From NCBI GenBank assembly GCA_016719855.1, contig JADJYH010000002.1:222978-286977 (forward strand): DNA of 64,000 nt, read 5' to 3'. The notes beneath the pieces are model-generated. The model made no database searches, was not told where the DNA came from, and worked only from the letters and a program-made list of their open reading frames with translations. This DNA is from Saprospiraceae bacterium (GTDB lineage Bacteria > Bacteroidota > Bacteroidia > Chitinophagales > Saprospiraceae). Positions 46,637 through 56,329 of the stretch are shown here, piece by piece (positions within the stretch are counted from its first letter, which is position 1; every line of letters starts with the position of its first letter). Made by a program: the position numbers and the translations under genes.

Positions 46637-47098
46637 TTAGAGATAATTCTGTTGAAAAAACGGCTTGTAGCCAGTCAGCGACTTCGCCCGCACAATCTTC
46701 TCGTAGTTCGATTTCGAAAGCGGGAAGTAGTCCTTGGTCATGCCCATTTGCATGAAATCCGGGCGGTTGGTCTTCAGTCCGTTATAGAATTCCATGGCTT
46801 TTGACTTGTCGGAAAAACCCGAAATCAAGATGAGCGGCACATCTTTCAACTCACCGTCCACCTGAATCTGGGTGATTTTCAGCTTGTCGTTCGGGTAGTA
46901 CTTCCACATGTACTTGGTGATGCCGGTGCGGAGTTCCTGCAAATCTTTTGCTTGGTTGGAAAGTACGAACAGGAAGGAGTGTTCTTCACTGGCGTTCATC
47001 GCAAAGCCACCTTTTTCTGTCAAGTTTTCCTGAGCAGTGATGGAAGATGGGAGGATGAAAAGTGCCAGCAATGTCAATGGGATGAAAAATTTAAACAT
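46637..47098 (-). CDS. Secreted stand-alone domain resembling the PorW/SprE C-terminus
   Basis: 153 residues from the ATG at 47098, with a signal peptide (MFKFFIPLTLLALFILPSSI). The remainder (HSFLFVLSNQAKDLQELRTG, KLKITQIQVDGELKDVPLIL, then YEKIVRAKSLTGYKPFFQQN) looks like the C-terminal domain of the type IX lipoprotein PorW/SprE. There that domain follows long TPR repeats; here it is alone, with no lipobox. Resemblance is from memory of the family and not tested. Possible role: accessory factor or paralogue tied to gliding or T9SS. Confidence 0.6.
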   Translation of the reverse strand: MFKFFIPLTLLALFILPSSITAQENLTEKGGFAMNASEEHSFLFVLSNQAKDLQELRTGITKYMWKYYPNDKLKITQIQVDGELKDVPLILISGFSDKSKAMEFYNGLKTNRPDFMQMGMTKDYFPLSKSNYEKIVRAKSLTGYKPFFQQNYL

Positions 47099-47117
47099 GA
47101 AAATTGAATTTGTGAAT

Positions 47118-47156
47118 CTCGAAGGCCCATCCGCCTTGTAGCGGACAGGCTCCGAG
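47118..47156. repeat. Imperfect hairpin in the 326-bp gap before the sigma-factor gene
   Basis: CTCGAAGGCCCATCCGCC faces GCGGACAGGCTCCGAG around TTGTA. The gap 47099-47424 otherwise shows nothing I can name; it should contain promoters for two divergent genes. Confidence 0.45.
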
Positions 47157-47424
47157 TTTCTAACCAAAAAAATGTATCTTGAACCGTTTCAAAGTTGACT
47201 TTACGTTGTTTGTAACGGACTTGTGGTTGGTCGTTTTGATTGAAATGCCGCTGGTGTTGATAAGCGACAATTTTTTTACCTATGAAAATAGAACGCCAAA
47301 TTTAGCGAAAATCCGAAATAGGCTGTCACTTTATCACAATTTTATGGTTAAGACGGGTTTTTGAGCCAAATGTCATACTTTGGCAGCCTGATTGTAGCCC
47401 TTTTACTCGATAGAATTTGAATTA

Positions 47425-47972
47425 GTGGCCTACGAAAACGAACACTCCGACGAATACATCTTGGGTTTGCTCCCGACCAACGACAGAGTGGCCATGGAGT
47501 TCATGTTTCGCAAGTACTATGCATTCTTGTGTCAAACAATTGTGCGGGTACTGAACGACGAGCATACCGCTGAGGACTTGGCGCAGGAAGTGTTCTTTGA
47601 TATTTGGCGAAAACGGGCCGACATCAACGTGAACACCTCGCTCCGGGCCTACTTGCGTCGTTCAGCAGTGAACAAGACCCTGAACTTTATCCGTGACCGA
47701 AAAATCAAGTGGGACGATGAGGGCAAACTGGCTTCATCAGCCAGTAATTCCCCCAGCATTGCCCTTGATTTGGAAGGCCAGGACCTTGAGCGTTTGATTC
47801 ATTCGGCCATTGACTTGTTGCCGGAGCGGTGCAGGTTGGTGTTCACGTTGAGCAGGTTTTGAAGATTGAGCCACCAACAAATTGCAAGCGAACTGAGCAT
47901 CTCCGTCAAGACCGTCGAAAACCAAATGACCAAGCGCTGAAAATGTTAAAAGAGGCGGTTGGTCCATTTTGA
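47425..47972 (+). CDS. ECF sigma factor of the FecI-like type, interrupted
   Basis: Region 2 is clear (FRKYYAFLCQTIVRVLNDEH, AEDLAQEVFFDIWRKR). The frame stops at a TGA (47860-47862) after RLVFTLSRF. It then continues in the same frame with LSHQQIASELSISVKTVENQ, a region 4 helix-turn-helix, before a second break (MTK then cgc tga, where MTKALKMLKEAVGPF is expected in the next frame, ending 47972). Both breaks fit short-run miscounts (T and G). The start is GTG at 47425. Followed by FecR and a TonB receptor, so it should drive that system in response to a substrate signal. Confidence 0.85.
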
Positions 47973-48149
47973 GGGATAACTAATCCTCTTTGGTCATTTA
48001 GCTTGCATTTAGACTCAAAAAACGCAACGAATTTAGCAACTGAAATGGGGACTGGATAGAAACCGTGTCTCTTACAACGATAAATGAGAAAAGTAAAACT
48101 GTCTTGGATTGAAACCAACAATTTGGGTGGTTTAGAAAGCTCGAAGAAA

Positions 48150-49091
48150 ATGGATTTAAAAGAAAATAAAGGCTGGCAACATTGGCGTGAGCAACACCCT
48201 CATGAATCTGCCAGCCTACCAAAAACTATGGAGGCAAGCGGCAGTTACAAAAATGACTATCACCCCAACGAGGAAACGGGCTTTACAGCCCTCAAAAGCC
48301 GCATGAACCAACACCAATCTGCCAAGGTGGTTCGCCTTTCCCCAACAAAAATAGCCTTGCGCATTGCCGCTGGCTTGGCGCTCCTGTTGGTGGCCACCCT
48401 AGTTTTCAGGAATCAATTTGGCGGAGTTGTTAATAGCAGCGCAGTTGTAACACCGAATAACGAAACCAAGGAACTTGCGCTCTCCGACGGCAGCGTCGTT
48501 ACCCTGAACCAATCCAGCCAGCTCGTTTATAAATCGGAATTTTCAAAGACGGAAAGAAGGGTAGAGCTAACAGGCGAGGCTTTTTTCAAAGTAAGCCGTG
48601 ATGAAAATAAGCCGTTTGTCATCAATACCGAAACGGCCTTGGTCGAGGTGCTTGGCACCACCTTCAATGTCCGGTCCTATCCCAACGATGATATTTTTGA
48701 AGTTTACGTTGAGACCGGCAAGGTAAGTGTGCAGTTGAAAAACGACGGCAAAAACATCGAACTAACCGCTGGCGAGTTCATGCGATTCGACAAATCAAGC
48801 AATAAAACGGAGAAGGGGCTGGACAAGTCAGGTGCTCCGAACGCATGGCGCACTGGCGTAATCAGCTTCAAGGGACAAACCATTCCAGCTGTGCTTTCAG
48901 GTATGGAGCGACTTTTTGGGGTAAAAATGGAACTCCAAAATAACCAACGGACAGACTGCCTCCAAACCTTGACCGTTGAAAAAGGCAAATTGGAAGAGGC
49001 TATCGAAGCGTTGAAAACTTCCTGCCCAAAGCTGAAATTTACCAAAACCGATGGCGGCAAGTATGTCGTGACTGGCGTTTGCTGCGAATAA
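48150..49091 (+). CDS. FecR-type anti-sigma factor
   Basis: 313 residues from the ATG at 48150 (an upstream in-frame ATG at 48084 is possible). The N-terminal cytoplasmic part binds the sigma factor. A single transmembrane helix follows (IALRIAAGLALLLVATLVF, about 80-98), then the periplasmic FecR domain (LSDGSVVTLNQSSQLVYKSE, VEVLGTTFNVRSYPND, KVSVQLKNDGK) and a C-terminal STN-like domain. It relays receptor occupancy to the ECF sigma factor upstream. A strong terminator separates it from the receptor gene. Confidence 0.93.
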   Translation: MDLKENKGWQHWREQHPHESASLPKTMEASGSYKNDYHPNEETGFTALKSRMNQHQSAKVVRLSPTKIALRIAAGLALLLVATLVFRNQFGGVVNSSAVVTPNNETKELALSDGSVVTLNQSSQLVYKSEFSKTERRVELTGEAFFKVSRDENKPFVINTETALVEVLGTTFNVRSYPNDDIFEVYVETGKVSVQLKNDGKNIELTAGEFMRFDKSSNKTEKGLDKSGAPNAWRTGVISFKGQTIPAVLSGMERLFGVKMELQNNQRTDCLQTLTVEKGKLEEAIEALKTSCPKLKFTKTDGGKYVVTGVCCE

Positions 49092-49112
49092 TCTTGTCTC
49101 ATTAGCGTTCGG

Positions 49113-49164
49113 GCAATAAAAAATGGCTCAGGTGAAATGTCACACCTGAGCCATTTTTTATTGC
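49113..49164. terminator. Long terminator between fecR and the receptor gene
   Basis: GCAATAAAAAATGGCTCAGG and its inverted copy ending at 49164 form a long stem with A/T-rich base, 21 bp after the fecR stop. The receptor therefore probably has its own promoter. Confidence 0.88.
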
Positions 49165-49243
49165 TTCCCCCAACTTTCGGGGAGCAAGTGCGTGTCTGTT
49201 TGGTTGAATAGATTAATTTTGAACCAAACGAACCCTAACCTGT

Positions 49244-51762
49244 ATGATGAGAAACTGGTTAATGCTTCTGCTTTCGGCCTTTGCAACATTTTCAGCCATC
49301 GGCCAATCGCCGCTAGACGCACGCATTAGCTTGGATATCAAGGACTTACCAATCAAGGACGCACTGTACGCAATGATTGACTCTGGTGTGCGCCTTACTT
49401 TCAACAACAATATTTTACCCAACGAAAAACGCCTAACCTTCCGGGTAGAGAACCTGCCGGTGGGCAAAGTCTTGCCACTTATGTTGGCTGAAACTGATTT
49501 AACCTACGAGGTTGTCGGGTCGCAAATTGTCATCATCAAAAAACCTATCCCAGTCAGCAAAAAAATGTTCACGTTGAGCGGCTTCATCACCGATGCGGAC
49601 ACAGGGGAGCGCATCATCAACGCCGCAGTGTTCGACGTGAAACGGAAGGTAGGCACCTACACCAACGAGTTTGGCTATTTCAGTATTACGCTGGCCGAAG
49701 GGCCAACCCAATTGCAGGTTTCAAGTTTGGGCTATGAAAACGACACCTTGGGCCTGACGCTTATTTCCAACCAGCGTCTTGAAATTCGTTTGCGGCCGCA
49801 AGTGCTGGCCGAGGTGGTGGTCAATTATTTCAACGATTCATCCTACCTCGAATCGGAGTTCAACACCTTCGAAATAAACCTCGACCAGGCCGGGAGAATG
49901 CCCTCGCTCGGCGGGGAAACGGACGTACTGCGTCTGGCCTACACCTTGCCGGGTATCCAAACCGGTGCGGACGGCTTCGGCGGAATGTCGGTGCGGGGCG
50001 GTGATATTGACCAAAACCTTTTCCTCCTCGATGGGGTGCCCGTGTACAATGCCACGCACGGCCTCGGCATTTATTCCATTTACAACACAGCGGCGGTCAG
50101 GAGCGCAAAAATCCTCAAGGGTGACTTTCCGGCGCAATATGGGGGGCGCATATCTTCCATTTGGGACATTCAGACGAAGGAGGGCAACCTGAACAAGCTT
50201 CAAGGCGAAATGGAAATGGGGCCAAGCTCGCTCCAGACTGCGATTGAGGGGCCGCTTGGCAAGCAAAAAGGGTCGTGGTTTCTTTCGGGCAGACGGGCTT
50301 TGTTCGATTTTTTCAGCGTTCCCATCACCAAGAAAATTCGGGAAACGGACAACAGTGCTGGCTTCTTGAAGTACTTTTTTTACGACTTGAATGCCAAAAT
50401 AAATTACAAAATCACGCCGGACGACCGGGTTTACCTCAGTTTTTATCGGGGCAAGGACAACTTCGTGGACAACTACGACCAGTACCGTTGGTTTCAGGAT
50501 ACGTTGTCCGTCGTGTCGAATGAGGAGGTAGTAAACTGGGGGAACAATGTGGCGGCCTTTCGCTGGAACCACGTGATTTCCGAGAAGATTTTTGCCAATG
50601 TCACCGCCACCTACAGCCAATATTTCTACAATTCGGAAGAGTTAATTGACCTCGATTTGTTGACGAACGAGGAACGGATTTTACGGGACGCACTTTTTTT
50701 AAAGTACAAATCGAGCGTGAAAGACTTAGGACTGAAGACAGACTTCGACTACACAACCTTCCGAAACCACCGTTTTCGGTTTGGCACTAGTTTTACCAAG
50801 CACAGGTTTCAGCCTGGCGTTATCAGCTTCGAGGAACTGACCGTTTTCAACACAGAAACAAGGGACACGATAGGTGCCTACCTGAAAAACCCATTGGAAT
50901 CAACGGAATTTGACGCCTACGTGCAGGACGAACTGAAGATAGGAAGCAGCATTACGGCAAACATCGGCCTTCGGGCATCGGCGCTCTTGGTCAACGGCAG
51001 TGATTTTTTTTCGGCGCAGCCAAGGTTGCTTTTCCGGTTTTGGGAGGAGCAGCGGATGTCGTTTAGTTTGGCAGCCACAAAAAATACGCAGTTTCTTCAC
51101 CTGCTCAGTCCCACCAACATCGGCCTGCCCAAAGACCTCTGGGTCAGCGCCACCCAAAAGGCAAAGCCGCAGCAGTCCTGGCATTATTCAGTGGGCACGA
51201 CCTACCAGTTCCATCGTTGGCTTTCGCTCGATGTGCTGGGTTACTATAAGACGCTCAGGAACATCATCTACTTTCAGGGCGGCGGATTGGAGAACATCAA
51301 CTCGACAAACTGGCAAGACCAGATAGGTGTTGGAAAAGGCTGGGCCTACGGTGCCGAACTCCTGCTGAAAATGCAGCGTGGCAAGATTGGTGGTTGGGGC
51401 GGCTACACCTACGCACACTCGGACAGGCAGTTTGGTGAGGAGGTAAACAATGGCAAAAAGTACCCACTCAGGCTTGACCGAAGGCATAATTTCAACCTTC
51501 AATTTTTGTATAAATTCAACCCAAAATGGGACTTCTCTGCGGCGTTCGTTTTTGCTTCTGGCTCGGCGTACACGCTGGCAACACAGCAATTTGACATCGT
51601 GCAGCAGGCAAATGGCAGTGCCCCAACAGAAATAAAGATTATCAAAAATTTGTGAAAGGCCTGAACGACAGACGGTTGCCCAGCTACCATCGGCTGGATT
51701 TTACTTTTAACCATTATTTTAAGATACGCAATGTTCAACACACCTTGAAACTGCAAATAGCA
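49244..51762 (+). CDS. FecA-like TonB-dependent receptor, frameshifted and 3'-truncated
   Basis: A signal peptide is followed by an STN domain (about 22-85; SLDIKDLPIKDALYAMIDSG), then a CarboxypepD-regulatory domain (105-185; FTLSGFITDADTGERIINAA) and a plug (190-300; GGMSVRGGDIDQNLFLLDGV). The beta-barrel continues to a stop at 51655. The next frame continues the barrel (NDRRLPSYHRLDFTFNHYFK, then HTLKLQI) but runs straight into the start of a response regulator at 51763. The expected final strands (a YNLYNRQN-type segment onward) are missing. The STN domain means signalling through the FecR upstream. Substrate unknown (siderophore, glycan or peptide). Confidence 0.88.
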
Positions 51763-52398
51763 ATGAAAAAAACAGCCGTTATAATCGCAGATGCCCACTA
51801 CCTCACCAGGGTTGGACTGCGCCAGATTTTGGCTGAAATACCGAACTGCGAAGTGGTCGGCGAGGCATCATCTGAGGCGCAATTGTTGGGCAAACTGACC
51901 ACTACCAAGCCTGAAATTGTTGTACTCGACTACAATCAACCTGGGCGCTTCTCCACGGAAACCGTTGAAAAAATAAGGCAAAGCTCACCGCAGTCAAATA
52001 TCCTCATCATCAGCGGCGACGAGGACAAGAAGACAATTTACCAAGTACTTGAAAGCGGCGTGAACAGCTTTTTGTCAAAACATTGTGGCGAAAAAGAAAT
52101 CGTGGACGCCGTGGAGGCTACCGCCAACAACGAAAAGTTCTACTGCACCAACGTCCTGAACCACCTGCTCGAAAAGTCGTTCCCGAAGGAAGCCGACTGC
52201 TCGCCAACGCCACTTTCTGCCAGGGAAATTGAGGTTGTGCGTCTCGTGGCCAGCGGCCTCATCGCCAAGGAAATAGGGGGGAAGCTCCACCTGAGCACCC
52301 ACACCGTTTATACCCACCGAAAAAACATCATGAAAAAACTGAAGCTCGGCACCACCTCCGAGTTGGTACTTTTTGCAGTGAACGAGGGACTAGTTTGA
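51763..52398 (+). CDS. LuxR/NarL-type response regulator
   Basis: 211 residues. The receiver domain begins MKKTAVIIADAHYLTRVGLR and has the phospho-acceptor Asp in VVLDYNQPG (around 56). The switch Lys region is NSFLSKHCGEKE, and the C-terminal GerE helix-turn-helix is LSAREIEVVRLVASGLIAKE then HLSTHTVYTHRKNIMKKLKL. The acidic pair near the N-terminus is weak (only AD). The ATG at 51763 sits at the apparent deletion junction with the receptor gene. No histidine kinase is nearby. Confidence 0.9.
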   Translation: MKKTAVIIADAHYLTRVGLRQILAEIPNCEVVGEASSEAQLLGKLTTTKPEIVVLDYNQPGRFSTETVEKIRQSSPQSNILIISGDEDKKTIYQVLESGVNSFLSKHCGEKEIVDAVEATANNEKFYCTNVLNHLLEKSFPKEADCSPTPLSAREIEVVRLVASGLIAKEIGGKLHLSTHTVYTHRKNIMKKLKLGTTSELVLFAVNEGLV

Positions 52399-52941
52399 AC
52401 CTGGTTCCGATGCTTGCCAATCCACAAAATTAGCCCCAAGTAATCCCCGCCTAACCGGAATCGCAACCTGGTCACCTTGAGCGGCATTTGGAAACCGAGG
52501 CTTCATGCTTTTCAGCCGCACGATTTCTCCATCAAGAATTACAAAGATGTAATAGCCAAGATTGGCCTTTGGTTCACCTTTAATGTACCCATAAATATTA
52601 GACAGATTTGCTTTCTCTTCCCAAAATTCCACCTGTGTTTCGTGTGTTGACCGCTCCGCCAACAAGCGGTTGGTCAAGCTTGCCAGCAGCGGCATTGGCA
52701 GCACAGAAACGATGAGGCAAACTGACCAGATTTGAATCTTGTCTATCAATTCCTCGCCAAATTTTTGAAATCGAAAGCCGAGCAGCAGCCCAATCAGCAA
52801 CCCAAATAGCATGGAGCCAAGCACCATTTTTTTTGGGGAGAGGTAGTTTTGGAACCACTGAAACTCTTGGACATAAAGCACGATGACGCCGAACAGCACC
52901 ACAACCGCAGCGAATGCCAACAACTTCGATTTAAGCTTCAT
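52390..52941 (-). CDS. Membrane protein of unknown function
   Basis: 183 residues with about three transmembrane helices (LLAFAAVVVLFGVIVLYV, MVLGSMLFGLLIGLLLGF, IWSVCLIVSVLPMPLLASL) and a C-terminal beta-rich soluble part (YYIFVILDGEIVRLK, GDQVAIPVRRG). No named family recognised. The start overlaps the last four bases of the ABC exporter (ATGA arrangement), so the two are translationally coupled. The 3' end overlaps the convergent response regulator by 9 bp. Confidence 0.7.
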   Translation of the reverse strand: MKLKSKLLAFAAVVVLFGVIVLYVQEFQWFQNYLSPKKMVLGSMLFGLLIGLLLGFRFQKFGEELIDKIQIWSVCLIVSVLPMPLLASLTNRLLAERSTHETQVEFWEEKANLSNIYGYIKGEPKANLGYYIFVILDGEIVRLKSMKPRFPNAAQGDQVAIPVRRGLLGANFVDWQASEPGSN

Positions 52942-54740
52942 GCATAGTGGAATTGAAGTTTTGCAAGGCTGTTGTAAAGCCCATCGGACATGGCCGAAAG
53001 CTCCTCGTGGGTGCCTTCCTCCACGATGCTGCCGCCGTCAATCACGCAGATTTTGTCCACGTTGCGCACTGTGGCCAGGCGGTGGGCGATGATGATGCTC
53101 GTACGGCCCTCCATCAGTTTGTCCAGCGCTTCTTGCACCACCTTTTCTGATTCGGCATCGAGCGAGGAAGTGGCCTCATCGAGCAACAGGATGGCCGGGT
53201 TTTTCAGGATGGCCCGTGCGATGGCGATGCGCTGCCGCTGCCCGCCGGAGAGTTTGATGCCCCGCTCCCCAACAATGGTTTGAAGCCTTTCCGGGAAACG
53301 CTCGATGAACTCCAACGCATTGGCCTGGCGAGCTGCCTCGTTGATTTCGGCGTCCGTGGCGTCCGGTTTGCCGTACAAAATATTTTCCCGAATCGTGCCG
53401 CCGAAAAGCAATACCTCTTGCGGCACAATAGCGATGTTTTGGCGGTAATCGGTCGTGTTCATGCCGTAGATGCTTTGCCCGTCCACCGTAATGTCGCCTT
53501 CTTTTATCTCATAAACCTTGAGCAAAAGTTGCACAATGGTTGACTTTCCAGCGCCGCTCGGCCCCACGAGCGCCACCTTTTCACCAGCCGGAACGGTCAG
53601 GTTGATGCCCTTCAGCACCCGCACGTCCTCACGGGTGGGGTAGGTGAAATGCACATTTTTGAACTCAATATTGCCGTACAAGCGCTTGGCGTTTTTGTTG
53701 TCTGGCTCGATTTTCACCTCGCCCATTTCCTCCAAAATCTCCCGGATGCGCTCCGTGGCACCGATGGCACCGACCAGTTCCGTGTAGAAATTGCCGAGGC
53801 CCGCAATCGCCCCGCCGATGACCGCCGTGTACACCACGAAGGATACTAATTCCCCTGCGTCCATTTGCCCCTTGCTCAACAACCATGCGCCCATCCAAAT
53901 CACGAAGAACAGCCCGCCGAACAGCACTGACACAATGAAAACGGTAAAAAGTGCCCGCCCTTTGGCGTATTTCAAGGAGACGGCCACGGTTTCGTCCACG
54001 GATTTACCGTAGCGCAGGTACTCAAACAGCTCGTTGGTAAATGCTTTCACCACTTGGATGGTGGACATGGTTTCGCTCAAAACGGTGTTGGAATTGGCGA
54101 GTTCGTCCTGCCGAAGCTTGGAGAGTTTGCGGATTTTTTTTCCAAAATACATTGCACCAAGCACGATCACTGGGAACGTAGCGAGCATGATGAGCGAGAG
54201 CTTCCAAGCCATCACCGCCAGGATGATGATGCCAGAAACCAGCACGATGATTTGCCGAATGAACTCCGCAATTGTCACCGAAAACGCACTGTACAGCTTT
54301 TCAACATCGGCGGTGAGTCGGCTGACGAGGTCGCCTACCCGGTTTTTTTCGAAGAAAACGATGGGCAGCGTGATGATTTTGGAGTACAACGCCTTGCGCA
54401 CATCAGCAATGCCCCGCTCGCTCACCTCCGCAAAAAGCTTCACCCGTGAGTAGGAGACGAAGCCCTGCGCCACCAACACGATGATCAAAAAATACCCAAC
54501 TTCTGGCAATGTGAACGAGTAATTCGACTTGCCCTGCGCAATGTTTATCAGTTCGCCCGACAGGAACGGGAAAATCATAAAAACCATGCTCGACACAAAG
54601 AGCAGCACCAAACCCACCACTAATTTCCAGCGGTATGGCCGCACGTACTTGAAGATTTTGAGGGCCTTGCGTATTTGGTCGAGGGATGGTTTCTTTACGA
54701 CTGGGGTGTCGGGCGTCGTAGATGTATTTCTTGTTGACAT
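52938..54740 (-). CDS. ABC exporter, MsbA/multidrug type
   Basis: 600 residues, a half-transporter with six transmembrane helices (about 35-320) and an ATPase domain (360-600). Walker A is GPSGAGKST, signature LSGGQRQRIAIAR, Walker B ILLLDEATSSLD, with the switch His in IIIAHRLATV. Half-transporters dimerise. MsbA flips lipid A, but multidrug or lipid export is equally possible here. It is the first gene of a two-gene unit with the small membrane protein. Confidence 0.92.
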   Translation of the reverse strand: MSTRNTSTTPDTPVVKKPSLDQIRKALKIFKYVRPYRWKLVVGLVLLFVSSMVFMIFPFLSGELINIAQGKSNYSFTLPEVGYFLIIVLVAQGFVSYSRVKLFAEVSERGIADVRKALYSKIITLPIVFFEKNRVGDLVSRLTADVEKLYSAFSVTIAEFIRQIIVLVSGIIILAVMAWKLSLIMLATFPVIVLGAMYFGKKIRKLSKLRQDELANSNTVLSETMSTIQVVKAFTNELFEYLRYGKSVDETVAVSLKYAKGRALFTVFIVSVLFGGLFFVIWMGAWLLSKGQMDAGELVSFVVYTAVIGGAIAGLGNFYTELVGAIGATERIREILEEMGEVKIEPDNKNAKRLYGNIEFKNVHFTYPTREDVRVLKGINLTVPAGEKVALVGPSGAGKSTIVQLLLKVYEIKEGDITVDGQSIYGMNTTDYRQNIAIVPQEVLLFGGTIRENILYGKPDATDAEINEAARQANALEFIERFPERLQTIVGERGIKLSGGQRQRIAIARAILKNPAILLLDEATSSLDAESEKVVQEALDKLMEGRTSIIIAHRLATVRNVDKICVIDGGSIVEEGTHEELSAMSDGLYNSLAKLQFHYA

Positions 54741-54869
54741 AAAGATTGGCTTGCGGATATTACTGCAAAGAAATGAAAACGCAGAAAGTGACAGCTGGTT
54801 TTATTTGACGTGAGATTGACCCGCCTCTATGTACTTTTGCCTTTTCACTTTAGCCTTTTTCCTTGTAAA

Positions 54870-56217
54870 ATGCCTTTTCCACTTGCCTTCCTCGACCGCA
54901 TGAAATCCGACCTCGGTAGCGAGTTCCTCCGATTTCTTGGCCGCTTTGGAACAGCCCGCTCCGGTGAGCATTCGCCTGAACCCGTCGAAAAAGTGGACGC
55001 CTTCGGCAATGCCGAGCCAATTCCGTGGCATCCCGATGGGCGCTACCTTGCCGAAAGGCCCAGTTTCACCCTTGACCCAAGTTTTCATGCAGGAGCGTAC
55101 TACGTACAAGAGGCATCGTCCATGCTCATCTTCGAAGCGCTGCGGCAGACGGTGGACTTGGGGCAGAAACAGCGGGTACTCGACCTGTGCGCTGCGCCAG
55201 GCGGCAAGTCTACGCTGCTGCTTTCAGCCATCAGCCGGGACAGTTTTTTGGTGTCGAACGAGGTGATACAAAACCGGGTGGCTCCCCTGAAAATGAACCT
55301 CGAAAAATGGGGCCATGCCAATGTCGCTGTCACGAACCACGACTCGGAAGATTTCGAGCGATTGGCAGGCTACTTCGATGTGGTGCTGGTGGATGCGCCC
55401 TGTTCGGGAGAAGGCCTTTTCCGCAAGGACGAAGATGCCGCCGGGCACTGGTCGGAGGCGAGCGTGGAGCTTTGCGCTGCTCGCCAGCGCCGGATTCTGA
55501 CGGCGGCTGCCGACTTGGTGGGGCAGGGTGGGGTGCTGATTTACTCCACCTGCACCTTCAATGCCGCCGAAAATGAGAACAATGTAAAATGGTTGGCCGA
55601 GACGGGTGGCTTCGAGCATTGCTCACTGGCGCTGAACCCCGACTGGGGCGTTGTCGAAAAAGAACGGGGCTACCAGTGCTACCCGCACCGGGTGCGTGGC
55701 GAGGGTTTTATTTTGCGGCCCTTCGAAAACGGCGGAAACAAGACCCCATTTATCAAATATTATGTGCCGAAAGAATGGCAACGAATCGTGGAGAAGCAAC
55801 TGGGCGTTTTTGAGAAATGGGTTTCTCAACCTGCTGATTATGAATTTTTTACAAAACCAGAAGGCATGGTGGTGGCCGTGCCGAGACAACTCACCGAGGA
55901 GTTTTTTGCCATCGGTTCGGTGCTGAAAAAGCGCTCCGTGGGCGTGGAAATCGGCGAGCTGAAGAACAAGGACTTCATCCCGTCGCACACCCTCGCACTT
56001 GCCAATTTCCTGCACCCCCCATTTGCCGAAGGCGAACCTGACCAAGGAACAAGCGCTGCTTTTTTTGAAAAAAGAAAACCTCTGGGAAGCGGATTGGGAA
56101 CGTGGCTGGACGCTGGCGGCATTCGAAAACTTGCCGCTCGGCTGGATGAAGGTGCTGGACAACCGCTCGAACAACTACCTGCCAATGGGCTGGCGGATTC
56201 GGATGGATGTGAGATGA
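54870..56217 (+). CDS. NOL1/NOP2/Sun-type RNA cytosine methyltransferase, at least three frameshifts
   Basis: Makes 5-methylcytosine in RNA (RsmF/YebU-like). Motifs visible: CAAPGGKS (SAM binding), VDAPCSGEGLFRKDED (motif IV Cys and acid) and STCTFNAAENENNV (motif VI Cys). One segment (54937-54990) reads AALEQPAPVSIRLNPSKK in a second frame before returning; the last part (from about 56030) continues ANLTKEQALLFLKKENLWEA in a third, ending WRIRMDVR at 56217. Start at 54870 (MPFPLAFLDRM). The C-terminal extension is the PUA/RsmF-type domain. The gene is likely functional and the indels technical. Confidence 0.88.
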
Positions 56218-56232
56218 CATCACTTGAGATGG

Positions 56233-56319
56233 AACACGGATTAGACGGATTGGACACGGATTTAATCCCGTTTCATCCCTAATTAAAATCCGTGTCCAAT
56301 CTTCGCGTAATCCGTGTGC
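56233..56319. repeat. CACGGATT inverted arrays in a convergent gap
   Basis: 56233-56264 (units ACACGGATTA, CGGATT, GACACGGATTT) and 56283-56319 (the same units reversed, AATCCGTGTCCAATC) face each other between two convergent genes. Confidence 0.8.
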
Positions 56320-56329
56320 AAAAAGCAAT

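Noticed and set aside
47857..47865. In-frame TGA in the ECF sigma gene as a recoded codon
   Set aside because: The adjacent bases fit a T-run/G-run miscount, and a second break follows 75 bp later; no recoding signal is seen.
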